21,686 bases of DNA, from NCBI GenBank assembly GCA_050743625.1, contig JBOGED010000165.1:1-21686 (forward strand). Reading direction: 5' to 3'. Shown piece after piece: positions 7,466-14,183 of the stretch; the first letter of the stretch is position 1; every line of letters begins with the position of its first letter. The position numbers and the translations under genes were made by a program. Source of the stretch: JBOGED01 sp050743625 (GTDB lineage: Bacteria; Actinomycetota; Nitriliruptoria; Euzebyales; Egibacteraceae). Under the pieces are notes generated by a model that was not told the DNA's origin, did not search any database, and was given only the letters and a program-made list of their open reading frames with translations.

Positions 7466-8247
7466 AGGTCAACCTCCGGGTGTGTGGTGGCGACCACGGA
7501 CAGCAGGTGGCGGATACGGGTGTCGATCTCGGCTGCGACGCGGGTGAAGGCTGGATAGTTGTCGTGGTCGGTGTTGCTGGTGGTGGCTGGGTCGGGGATG
7601 CTCCAGTGGACCAACCGGGGATCGTCGCCGAAGTCGGGGCAGACCTCGCGGACCTTGTCGCACATGGTGATCACGTAGTCGAACCGGCGGTCGGCCACCG
7701 TGTCCAGGTGCCGTGGCCGTTGGTCTGCGATGTCGATGCCGAACTCCTCGCGCAGCACTCGGACCGCATGGGGATGGATGCCCTGCTTGGGGTGGCTGCC
7801 GGCACTGGTCGCCTCGACCTGGCCATTGCTGCTGCGGTGCCGTAGTAGGGCTTCGGCGGTTGGTGAGCGGGCGCTGTTGCCGGTGCACGCGAACAGCACC
7901 CGAACCCGGCCCGGCCGTCCGGCGATCATCGTGGGCGGTGACGGCGCTCCGAGGTGCAACGCGGGGTGCAGGGCTGCCCCGGTGGTGGTCAGCGCGTGGG
8001 CACAGCGGTCCAGGTCGAGGTGGTAGTAGCTGTCGCGGGCATCGAAGCTGCTGCGCCGTGCGGTGACCAGCCCACCGCTGCGGAGCTGCCGCAGGTGGTA
8101 GGAGACCAGGTTCTGCGGTTCGCCCACCCGTTCGGTCAGCTCGCGCACGCGGTAGTCGCTGCCGGCCAGTTCGGTCAGCAGTCGCCACCGCAGCGGGTGG
8201 GCGGCCATGCGCACGAACGGCGGGGTGGCTTGACGCGACGGCACCAT
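7462..8247 (-). CDS. ArsR-ArsC fusion: HTH repressor plus arsenate reductase domain
   Basis: A 261-residue two-domain protein. Residues 10-95 are an ArsR/SmtB winged helix (RVRELTERVGEPQNLVSYHL at 33-52). Residues 114-261 are a low-molecular-weight phosphatase/arsenate reductase fold. The P-loop CTGNSARS (121-128) gives the C-x5-R signature and the general acid is in IPDP (Asp219). Cys196 and Cys203 in MCDKVREVC are spaced like the second and third relay cysteines of thioredoxin-coupled ArsC, which favours arsenate reduction over tyrosine phosphatase activity. ATG 8247 lies 7 nt after a -10-like TATCCT (8260-8255), so the message may be leaderless. It is divergent from the APC permease, with a shared operator between them. 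Confidence 0.88.
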   Translation of the reverse strand: MVPSRQATPPFVRMAAHPLRWRLLTELAGSDYRVRELTERVGEPQNLVSYHLRQLRSGGLVTARRSSFDARDSYYHLDLDRCAHALTTTGAALHPALHLGAPSPPTMIAGRPGRVRVLFACTGNSARSPTAEALLRHRSSNGQVEATSAGSHPKQGIHPHAVRVLREEFGIDIADQRPRHLDTVADRRFDYVITMCDKVREVCPDFGDDPRLVHWSIPDPATTSNTDHDNYPAFTRVAAEIDTRIRHLLSVVATTHPEVDL

Positions 8248-8278
8248 GCCTACGAGGATACATCAAAACAGTTTGATG
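8230..8278. promoter_or_regulatory. Divergent promoter with ArsR-type operator
   Basis: A perfect inverted repeat CATCAAA-ACAG-TTTGATG (8261-8278) lies between the arsR-arsC start and the permease start. It resembles ArsR/SmtB operators (ATCAA...TTGAT). For the leftward gene it sits just upstream of the -10-like TATCCT. For the rightward gene a -35-like TTGACG (8230-8235) and a weak -10 near 8254-8259 would place it at the transcription start. One repressor could therefore control both genes. Confidence 0.72.
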
Positions 8279-8297
8279 GAATATCCGGAGGTGGGTG

Positions 8298-9686
8298 GTG
8301 TCCGCACCACGATCAGGCCGGCGCGACGCCCAGCCCAGGGCCGACGAGCCTGGATCCGCCGCGTCCGGGTCCACCGGCTCCGGCAACAGCAGGTACGGCG
8401 ATTCTGGAGCGACCGGTGCGCTGGCGCGGAGGCTGGGCACGGGTGACGCGGTGGTCATCGGGCTGGGCTCGATGATCGGAGCTGGGGTGTTCGCCGCGTT
8501 CGGTCCCGCCGCCCGCGCGGCAGGCACCGGCCTGCTGATCGGCCTGGCCATCGCGGCGGTGATCGCCTACTGCAACGCCACCGCTTCGGCGCAGTTGGCG
8601 GCGGTGTACCCGACCTCGGGCGGCACCTACATCTACGGGCGGGAACGGCTCGGGCACTGGTGGGGGTTCACCGCCGGGTGGGGATTCGTAGTCGGCAAGA
8701 CCGCCTCGTGCGCGGCGATGGCGCTCACCTTCGCCTCCTACGCTGTACCCGGCCCCTGGTGGGCGCAGCGGGTCGTCGCAGTGGCCGGCATACTCGGCTT
8801 GGCCGCGCTCAACTACCGCGGTGTCACCAAAACCGCTCTGCTGACCCGCATCCTGGTCGCCAGCAGCCTGACCGCCCTGGCTGTGGTCGTGGTCGGGATC
8901 GCCGTCGGTGGCCACGCCAGCCCGGCGAACCTGGACGGCTGGACAGTCCTGGGCGCCGGCGGCGTCTACGGCATCCTCCAGGCCGCCGGGCTGCTGTTTT
9001 TCGCCTTCGCCGGCTACGCCCGCATCGCCACCATGGGAGAAGAGGTCCACGACCCGCAGCGCACCATCCCGCGTGCTATCCCGATCGCCCTGTTCGTCAC
9101 CGTGGCCGTCTACCTTGCGGTGGGCGTGGCGGCGCTGCTGGCCGCCGGCCCGCACCAACTCGCCGCCGCCACCGCACCGCTGACCACCGCTGTGCAGGCC
9201 GCCGGGGCCGGTGGGCTGGTTCCGGTGGTGCGCGTCGGTGCGGCGCTGGCCGCGCTCGGCGCGCTGCTGGCGCTGATCGCCGGCATTGGCCGCACCAGCC
9301 TGGCCATGGCCCGCCACCGTGACCTGCCCGGCTGGCTGGCGGCCGTCCACCCCCGCTACCAGGTCCCGCACCACGCCGAGATCTGGCTCGCGGTCGTGGT
9401 TAGCGTCGTGGTGGCGACGGTGGATTTGCGCGGGGTGATCGGCTTCTCGTCCTTCGGTGTGCTGATTTACTACGCCATCGCCAACGCCGCGGCGTTCACT
9501 CAGCCGGAGGAGCAGCGCCGTTGGCCCCGCTGGCTCAATCTGCTCGGCGTCGCCGGCTGTTTGATCCTGGTGGTCACACTGCCCTGGCAATCGGTGCTGG
9601 CTGGCGTGGTGATGTTCGCCCTCGGACTGGCCGGCCGGGCCGTCGTCCAGGCCGTGCGCTCCCGGCACGCCAACCAACCTGACTGA
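8298..9686 (+). CDS. APC-superfamily permease
   Basis: A 462-residue integral membrane protein of the amino acid-polyamine-organocation superfamily. The first membrane span carries the family motif GLGSMIGAGVF. About 12 hydrophobic segments follow. GGTYIYGRERLGHWWGFTAG and FFAFAGYARIATMGEEV, followed by DPQRTIPRAI, match conserved APC regions after helices 2-3 and 6. The first 45 residues are a hydrophilic Gly/Ser/Arg-rich tail unusual for the family. I take GTG 8298, which has GGAGG 6 nt upstream. GTG 8295 is too close to that site. It shares a divergent control region with the arsR-arsC fusion. The substrate is unknown, and amino acid uptake is the default guess. Arsenic-linked transport is only suggested by the operator. 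Confidence 0.85.
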   Translation: MSAPRSGRRDAQPRADEPGSAASGSTGSGNSRYGDSGATGALARRLGTGDAVVIGLGSMIGAGVFAAFGPAARAAGTGLLIGLAIAAVIAYCNATASAQLAAVYPTSGGTYIYGRERLGHWWGFTAGWGFVVGKTASCAAMALTFASYAVPGPWWAQRVVAVAGILGLAALNYRGVTKTALLTRILVASSLTALAVVVVGIAVGGHASPANLDGWTVLGAGGVYGILQAAGLLFFAFAGYARIATMGEEVHDPQRTIPRAIPIALFVTVAVYLAVGVAALLAAGPHQLAAATAPLTTAVQAAGAGGLVPVVRVGAALAALGALLALIAGIGRTSLAMARHRDLPGWLAAVHPRYQVPHHAEIWLAVVVSVVVATVDLRGVIGFSSFGVLIYYAIANAAAFTQPEEQRRWPRWLNLLGVAGCLILVVTLPWQSVLAGVVMFALGLAGRAVVQAVRSRHANQPD

Positions 9687-9698
9687 ACGCCCACCAGA

Positions 9699-9717
9699 AT
9701 CGTGCCCCGTACACGAT
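9699..9717. terminator. Small dyad between convergent permease and glycosyltransferase
   Basis: ATCGTG (9699-9704) and CACGAT (9712-9717) form a 6-bp stem with a 7-nt loop in the 84-nt gap between two convergent genes. No T-run follows. It is a weak candidate for a shared transcription end. Confidence 0.3.
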
Positions 9718-9770
9718 ATCGCGGGCATGCTGACCGGCGCGATCAAAGAGTGAGCCAGTGGCCCGTAGCG

Positions 9771-10919
9771 CTAGCCTGCCATCTCGGCGTAGACGTCGAT
9801 GTGCTGGGCGGCGCAGGCTTCCCAGGTGTAGCGGCGGGCGAGAGCGGGGCCGGCGCGGGCGAGGCGGGACCGGAGGTCGGCGTCCCCGCAGATCCGGCGC
9901 AGGGCCTTCCCGAGCGAGGCGACGTCACCGGCGCGGGCGAGCAACGCGTTTTCGTCGTCGGTCAAGAACTCGCGGAAGACCGGGATGTCAGTCGCCACGA
10001 CGGGAAGGCCAGCGCTCATCGCCTCGAGAAGGACCATCCCCCAGCCTTCCTTGACCGACGGGAACACGAAGGCGTCGGCAGCGTGGTACCAGCTGGCGAG
10101 CTCGCAATCCGGAACCGTGCCCACGATCACGACGTCGCTGCCGAACTGGACGTCCAGCTCGGCGGCACGAGCCAAGACCTGATCGCGGTAGGCCCGGTGA
10201 TCTTGGAAGGAGTGGCCGCCGACGACCGCGAGGACCGGTGTGGGATCGATCCCGCCGCGGATCTCAGTGAACGCCTCGATCAGCTCGAAGCTGCCTTTGC
10301 GGGGCTCGATCCCGCCTACCGTGAGGAGGAGGAGCCGGCCCTTCGCGCCTACCCGGGCCCGCAGCAGGCGCGGGTCGACCGATCCCGGCTGCCAGAAGCG
10401 CTCGGCGGCGACCCCGTTCGTCACGACCGTGGCCTCGATCCCGTACTCCCGGGCGAGCAGCTCGCGCCAGAACCGGCTGACCACCAGGGCACGGTCGGGC
10501 TCGGTGATCGACCGCTCCTGGCAGTCCACCAGCGCGGGAGTGGTGAAGTCGTCGACGTGATGCACGGTGCGTAGCACGGGGAAGGCGCCGGTCAGGTCGC
10601 GGATGCGGACCGCGGCGCGCGCGGCGATGCAGTCCTGTACATGGACGACGTCGAACAAGGCCAGATCGCACTGGAGCCCGTCAGCCAGCGCATCAACGGC
10701 GTCGAAGACTCGCTGGTCCAGTGTTGGCGCGGGTGGCGGTGCCCGCACGATCGTGTGGGGTACGGCGAATGGTCGGAAAAATCCCTCACGTGGGTCGCCA
10801 AGCGCGAACACGTGCAGCGGCTGACCCGCGGCGTGGAGGGCATCGGCCAGATGCAGGGTGTGCACCGCACCGCCACGCGGCTTCGTCGAGTAGGTGACGA
10901 GCGCGACCCGCGGTCTCAC
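9771..10919 (-). CDS. Glycosyltransferase family 4, MSMEG_0565-type
   Basis: A 382-residue GT-B glycosyltransferase. The N-terminal domain opens with RPRVALVTYSTKPRGGAVHT. The C-terminal nucleotide-sugar domain has VVTNGV, then GGIEPRKGSFELIEAF, then SVKEGWGMVLLEAMSAGLPV with the E-x7-E pair. It ends with a partial DIPVFREFL motif. The opening and the HHVDDF region fit the MSMEG_0565 family, known as a frequent but not universal member of the Nit1C-type cluster with radical SAM and GNAT proteins. The same window carries those partners. GTG 10919 overlaps the FdrA-like stop by 4 bp (GTGA). GTG 10931 is an alternative that adds four residues. It is the last gene of the leftward operon. Donor and acceptor are unknown. 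Confidence 0.82.
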   Translation of the reverse strand: MRPRVALVTYSTKPRGGAVHTLHLADALHAAGQPLHVFALGDPREGFFRPFAVPHTIVRAPPPAPTLDQRVFDAVDALADGLQCDLALFDVVHVQDCIAARAAVRIRDLTGAFPVLRTVHHVDDFTTPALVDCQERSITEPDRALVVSRFWRELLAREYGIEATVVTNGVAAERFWQPGSVDPRLLRARVGAKGRLLLLTVGGIEPRKGSFELIEAFTEIRGGIDPTPVLAVVGGHSFQDHRAYRDQVLARAAELDVQFGSDVVIVGTVPDCELASWYHAADAFVFPSVKEGWGMVLLEAMSAGLPVVATDIPVFREFLTDDENALLARAGDVASLGKALRRICGDADLRSRLARAGPALARRYTWEACAAQHIDVYAEMAG

Positions 10920-12478
10920 ATCCTTCCCCACGCGCTCCCCGAGCTGGCCGCGGCCAGCTCCGGGCGGCGGGACGCGATCGCGGCCGCGAGCAGCGCCGCA
11001 CGGGTGGCGGTAGGCGCGATCAGGCAGCCGGCCTCTTCCATACGCGCACACTGCGCGCCGCGGTCCTGCGGGTCCTGGTCGGTGCCCAGCACATAGGCCA
11101 CGACGGCGACGTCGGCGCTGATCCGCGCGCACGCTGGCGCGAGCACGCTCGCCGGGTCTTCGTGCGCGCCGTATCCCAGGACGACGTCGAGTACCACGAC
11201 GCCGGTGCGGGGATCGCCTCCCGCGGCCACGATCGGCTCAACGCGCGCCGCGGGGTCGAGCATGGGGTGCGGGCGGCCGCGCGTGAACTCCTCCTCGCCG
11301 AGGTCGAGGCACACATGCGCGCCCTCGGGCGCGGGGAGGCCCCACTCGGGGCGGATCGGCGTGTTCGAGTAGACGGGGCCGAGCTCCCGCGACACGACGC
11401 ACAGCGTCTCGTAGCACAGCGTCCCGCCAGAGAACAGGCCGCGGATCGCCGTCCGGTCAGGGCCCAGGGCAGAGACCGCCCCGGCCGCCAAGTCGACGAG
11501 CCCGGAGGTCGGGTCCGGCGCTGGCACGCCGAGGCGGCGGAGCACCTCGAGCACGGCGCCCTCGAGGGTGGCCGCGACCTCGACGCCATCCGGCGCGGCC
11601 AGTCGCCCGTCCAAGCCCAGCAGCGCAGCCACGGTCGGGGTGCCGGCCAGCCCGTTGAGTAGCCGCTCGGCGACCTCGCGGTCCGGCGGTTTCGACACGA
11701 TTAGCAGCATCTCGGTGCCTGGGTCGGCCTCGAGCGCTTTCAGCCCAAGACCGGTCATACACCCGGAGACCTGAGCCGAGAGATCGCGCCCACCCACGCC
11801 CACGACGTGAGAGACCCCCGCACCCCAGCGGTCCAGCAGGGTCATCACCTCTTGCGCGCCGGTCCCCGCGGCCGCGACGACCCCGACCGGGCCTCCGCGG
11901 ACCGCGTTCGCGAACCCGAGGCCAGTACCGGCCAGCGCGGCGGTCCCGGCGCCAGGACCCATCACGAGGTAGCCCAGCTCAGCGGCTCGCCGCTTCAGCG
12001 CGATCTCATCGGCGACCGGGACGTTGTCGCTGAACAGCAGGACATGCAGGCCAGCGGACAGCGCCTTATGAGCCTCGAGTGCCGCGTACTGTCCGGGAAC
12101 GGAGACGATCGCGACGTTCGCGCTCGGCAGCTGACCGAGCGCCGCGTGCAGGTCGCGGATCGCGGCGTGGCGGGTCGCTCCGCCCTCATCCGCGGATCGC
12201 GCGACCGCCTCCAGCGCCTCCTCCCCCCGGTCGAGCGCGTGGTCCGCGATTGAGTCGTCGTCTGCCCGGACGGCCAGGACAAGGTCGTTCGGGCCGGCGG
12301 CAGCGAGCTCTCCGTCGTCGAACCCCTCGGCATGCAGCTCGGCGCGGTTCGCGTCCGTGCCCATCAACGCGGCGGTCCACCGGACCCCGTCGAGCTGCCG
12401 CATCGCTCGTGTCGCTCCCATGAGCCTCACCGAGTCGACGTAGGAGGCTGCCCGCACTCGCACCCGAGCCGTGGTCAT
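10916..12478 (-). CDS. FdrA-like protein (succinyl-CoA synthetase-alpha fold)
   Basis: A 520-residue FdrA-family protein. It contains a CoA-binding Rossmann-like region (about 110-260, with YLVMGPGAGTAALAGTGLGF and GPVGVVAAAGTGAQE) and a ligase-like region with GLFSGGTLCYETL and the C-terminal DVVLGYGAHEDP. E. coli FdrA (AllF) works with AllG and AllH as oxamate carbamoyltransferase at the end of anaerobic allantoin use, producing carbamoyl phosphate for a carbamate kinase. Here the carbamate kinase gene is directly upstream, with a 4-bp ATGA overlap, so the functional link seems kept. No AllG- or AllH-like gene is present in the window. A carbamoyl- or acyl-phosphate transfer role is an inference. 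Confidence 0.82.
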   Translation of the reverse strand: MTTARVRVRAASYVDSVRLMGATRAMRQLDGVRWTAALMGTDANRAELHAEGFDDGELAAAGPNDLVLAVRADDDSIADHALDRGEEALEAVARSADEGGATRHAAIRDLHAALGQLPSANVAIVSVPGQYAALEAHKALSAGLHVLLFSDNVPVADEIALKRRAAELGYLVMGPGAGTAALAGTGLGFANAVRGGPVGVVAAAGTGAQEVMTLLDRWGAGVSHVVGVGGRDLSAQVSGCMTGLGLKALEADPGTEMLLIVSKPPDREVAERLLNGLAGTPTVAALLGLDGRLAAPDGVEVAATLEGAVLEVLRRLGVPAPDPTSGLVDLAAGAVSALGPDRTAIRGLFSGGTLCYETLCVVSRELGPVYSNTPIRPEWGLPAPEGAHVCLDLGEEEFTRGRPHPMLDPAARVEPIVAAGGDPRTGVVVLDVVLGYGAHEDPASVLAPACARISADVAVVAYVLGTDQDPQDRGAQCARMEEAGCLIAPTATRAALLAAAIASRRPELAAASSGSAWGRM

Positions 12479-13437
12479 GCGCTGCCCTCCTTGACGATTC
12501 GCGTGCCATGCTTGCCACGCAGGGCGGAGATGACGTTCGGCGGGGAGGTGATCACGGCGAGCTCGCCACCGTTGCGGATGAACGCGATCGCGGCCTCCAC
12601 CTTGGGGCCCATGCTCCCAGGGGGAAACTGACCGGCGTCAAGGTGTGCCTCGGCCTCGTCGACCGTCATCTGATGGACTCCCCGCTGCCGAGGTGTCCCG
12701 AAGTCCAGGGCCACCTCTGGCACCTGCGTCACGAGGGCGAGCGCCTGCGCACCCAGCAGCGCGGCAAGGCGCTCGGCCGCGAGGTCCTTGTCGACCACCG
12801 CCTCGACACCTACCAGGTCACCGTTGTCCTGGCGTTTCACGGGGATACCGCCTCCCCCCGCGGCGATGACGACGTGCCCGGCCTCGACCAACTCACAGAT
12901 GACCGGGCCTTCGAGGATCCGAAGCGGGGCCGGTGACGGAACGACACGGCGGTACCCACGGCCTGAGTCCTCGCGCACCTCCCAGCCGCGCGCGTCCGCG
13001 AGCCGCCCCGCCTCCTCCTTGTCGAAGAACGGCCCGATCGGCTTGCTCGACCTCGCGGAGGCCGGCTGGTCGCCCTCGACCAAGACGTGTGTGACGACCG
13101 CCACCGCGTCGATGCCCGCACGGCGCAACGCGATCGTGAGCAAGTGACCGATCTGGCCCTGCGTCATCGCCCCGAGGGCGAACAGTGGCTGAGGCGGCAC
13201 GAGGCTCGCGCCCTCCTCCTGCTGGACCGCGAGGCACCCGACCTGCGGTCCGTTGCCGTGCGTGACGGCGACCTGGTAGCCGCCGGCGACCAGGTCGGCG
13301 ACGACTCGAGCCATTCCGATCGCGTTCGCCTGCTGGTCGGCGTAGGTACCGTCGTCCTCCTGGCTGGTCAGGGCGTTACCGCCGAACGCGAGCACACAGG
13401 TGTGGCCGGTGCGCGGGCTGGTCTGGACGCCCTTCAC
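12475..13437 (-). CDS. arcC: Carbamate kinase
   Basis: Interconverts carbamoyl phosphate + ADP with ATP + carbamate (then NH3 and CO2). In catabolic clusters it runs in the ATP-forming direction. The 320-residue protein shows VLAFGGNAL (15-23), THGNGPQVG (59-67), GHVVIAAGGGGIPV, and AVVDKDLAAERLA of the nucleotide site. FPPGSMGPKVEAAIAFI is near the C-terminus. All are classic carbamate kinase motifs. I place the start at GTG 13437, 7 nt after the XRE-cupin stop. A longer reading frame would run back into that gene. The downstream FdrA-like gene overlaps by 4 bp. No arginine deiminase or ornithine carbamoyltransferase gene is nearby, so arginine fermentation is not the context. Confidence 0.93.
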   Translation of the reverse strand: MKGVQTSPRTGHTCVLAFGGNALTSQEDDGTYADQQANAIGMARVVADLVAGGYQVAVTHGNGPQVGCLAVQQEEGASLVPPQPLFALGAMTQGQIGHLLTIALRRAGIDAVAVVTHVLVEGDQPASARSSKPIGPFFDKEEAGRLADARGWEVREDSGRGYRRVVPSPAPLRILEGPVICELVEAGHVVIAAGGGGIPVKRQDNGDLVGVEAVVDKDLAAERLAALLGAQALALVTQVPEVALDFGTPRQRGVHQMTVDEAEAHLDAGQFPPGSMGPKVEAAIAFIRNGGELAVITSPPNVISALRGKHGTRIVKEGSA

Positions 13438-13444
13438 CGCGCGG

Positions 13445-14008
13445 CTATCGTGATCGTAGGGCGATCCAGACCGCCCGAGCGGCCTGGGTCCCTGGGTTGC
13501 TCCAACGGTGAGGGCGGTCGGTCCGGAAGTGAAGCGAGTCTCCCGGCGACAGCGCGAACCTCTCGCCTTCGACCTCGACAAGGAAGGTGCCCTCTAAGAG
13601 GTGGACAAGCTCTTCTCCAGGGTGTTCCATCGGGACATCGCCGCTAGAGGCGCCCGCCTCGATCGTCGCGATGGCGGTGGCTATGAAGAAGTTGCCGTAA
13701 GGGCCGCTGATGCCCTCCAGTACGAGGCCCTGCTTGGAGGTAAAGACCTCACCGCGCTCGCTCGCCGGTGTGAGGACCGCCACCTTCGACTCGTGCATCT
13801 CCTCGACGAAATATGCGACGGGCCGGTTGAGCGCGACGGCGATCTTCATGAGCGTGGCGATCGTGGGGACCATCCCGTCCCGCTCGATCTTGTGGATGGC
13901 TGCCGCCGACACGCCGGCTCGCTCACCCAGCTTCTGGAGCGACAGCCCGTGGCGCTGGCGGAGGTACCGGATCTTCGGTCCGATGCCGGCGATGATCGTC
14001 TCGACCAA
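13445..14008 (-). CDS. XRE-cupin transcriptional regulator
   Basis: A 187-residue regulator. It has an XRE helix-turn-helix at about 10-65 (KIRYLRQRHGLSLQKLGERA, VSAAAIHKIERDG) and a cupin sensor domain at about 105-185 (HPGEELVHLLEG, SPGDSLHF, PHRWSNPG). This architecture usually represses or activates an adjacent catabolic operon in response to a small ligand bound by the cupin. It is the first gene of the leftward operon and faces the rightward operon, so it is the likely regulator of both. The best start is TTG 14008, because AAGGAG lies exactly 7 nt upstream. ATG 14035 is in frame but lacks a clear ribosome site. Confidence 0.88.
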   Translation of the reverse strand: MVETIIAGIGPKIRYLRQRHGLSLQKLGERAGVSAAAIHKIERDGMVPTIATLMKIAVALNRPVAYFVEEMHESKVAVLTPASERGEVFTSKQGLVLEGISGPYGNFFIATAIATIEAGASSGDVPMEHPGEELVHLLEGTFLVEVEGERFALSPGDSLHFRTDRPHRWSNPGTQAARAVWIALRSR

Positions 14009-14060
14009 GCCCCAACTCCTTGCTGGCCGGTTCATGCATCCGCTTGGCAAACATGGACGC

Positions 14061-14100
14061 AACGTATACTATAGCAAACGTTCAGCCGTAGTATAGTGGA
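14061..14100. promoter_or_regulatory. Mirror-image divergent promoters of the two operons
   Basis: TATAGT occurs as a -10 candidate on both strands: + at 14092-14097, and - at 14073-14068 (ACTATA on +). They are separated by 18 bp centred near AACGTT (14077-14082). Each lacks a good -35, consistent with regulated promoters. A factor binding the central region, such as the XRE-cupin protein, would affect both operons. This is inference from the motif layout only. Confidence 0.5.
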
Positions 14101-14106
14101 TGGCTC

Positions 14107-14180
14107 CCTGATCCCCTCGGGTGAATCCCGTCAGGTGAGCTGTCCCGAACCGCACTGCGCGACCCTTCACGGAAGGGAGG
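14107..14180 (+). promoter_or_regulatory. Structured 5' leader with sequestered ribosome site
   Basis: The expected leader of the rightward operon holds two hairpins. The first has outer arms CCTGA (14107-14111) and TCAGG (14131-14135) and inner arms CGGG (14118-14121) and CCCG (14127-14130). The second has CCCTTC (14163-14168) paired with GAAGGG (14172-14177), loop ACG, taking up half of the AAGGGAGG ribosome site (14173-14180). CTCCCT at 14104-14109 could pair alternatively with AGGGAG at 14174-14179. This suggests translational control, but it matches no riboswitch class I can confirm. Confidence 0.45.
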
Positions 14181-14183
14181 ATT

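Noticed and set aside
8313..9746. Long 477-residue open frame on the minus strand opposite the permease
   Set aside because: Gly/Asp/Arg/Gln-rich composition with no motifs, typical of the antisense of a GC-rich membrane protein gene.
14075..14083. Possible second LexA box around CAAACGTTC near the divergent promoters
   Set aside because: It has only the right half GTTC and no GAAC at the required 4-bp spacing.
14115..14160. Partial resemblance to a cobalamin riboswitch core (GGGTGAATCCC and GCTGTCCCG)
   Set aside because: The spacing between the two blocks is too long, and only about 80 nt of leader lie between the predicted promoter and the start codon, too short for a cobalamin aptamer. 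The upstream aptamer stems are not visible.
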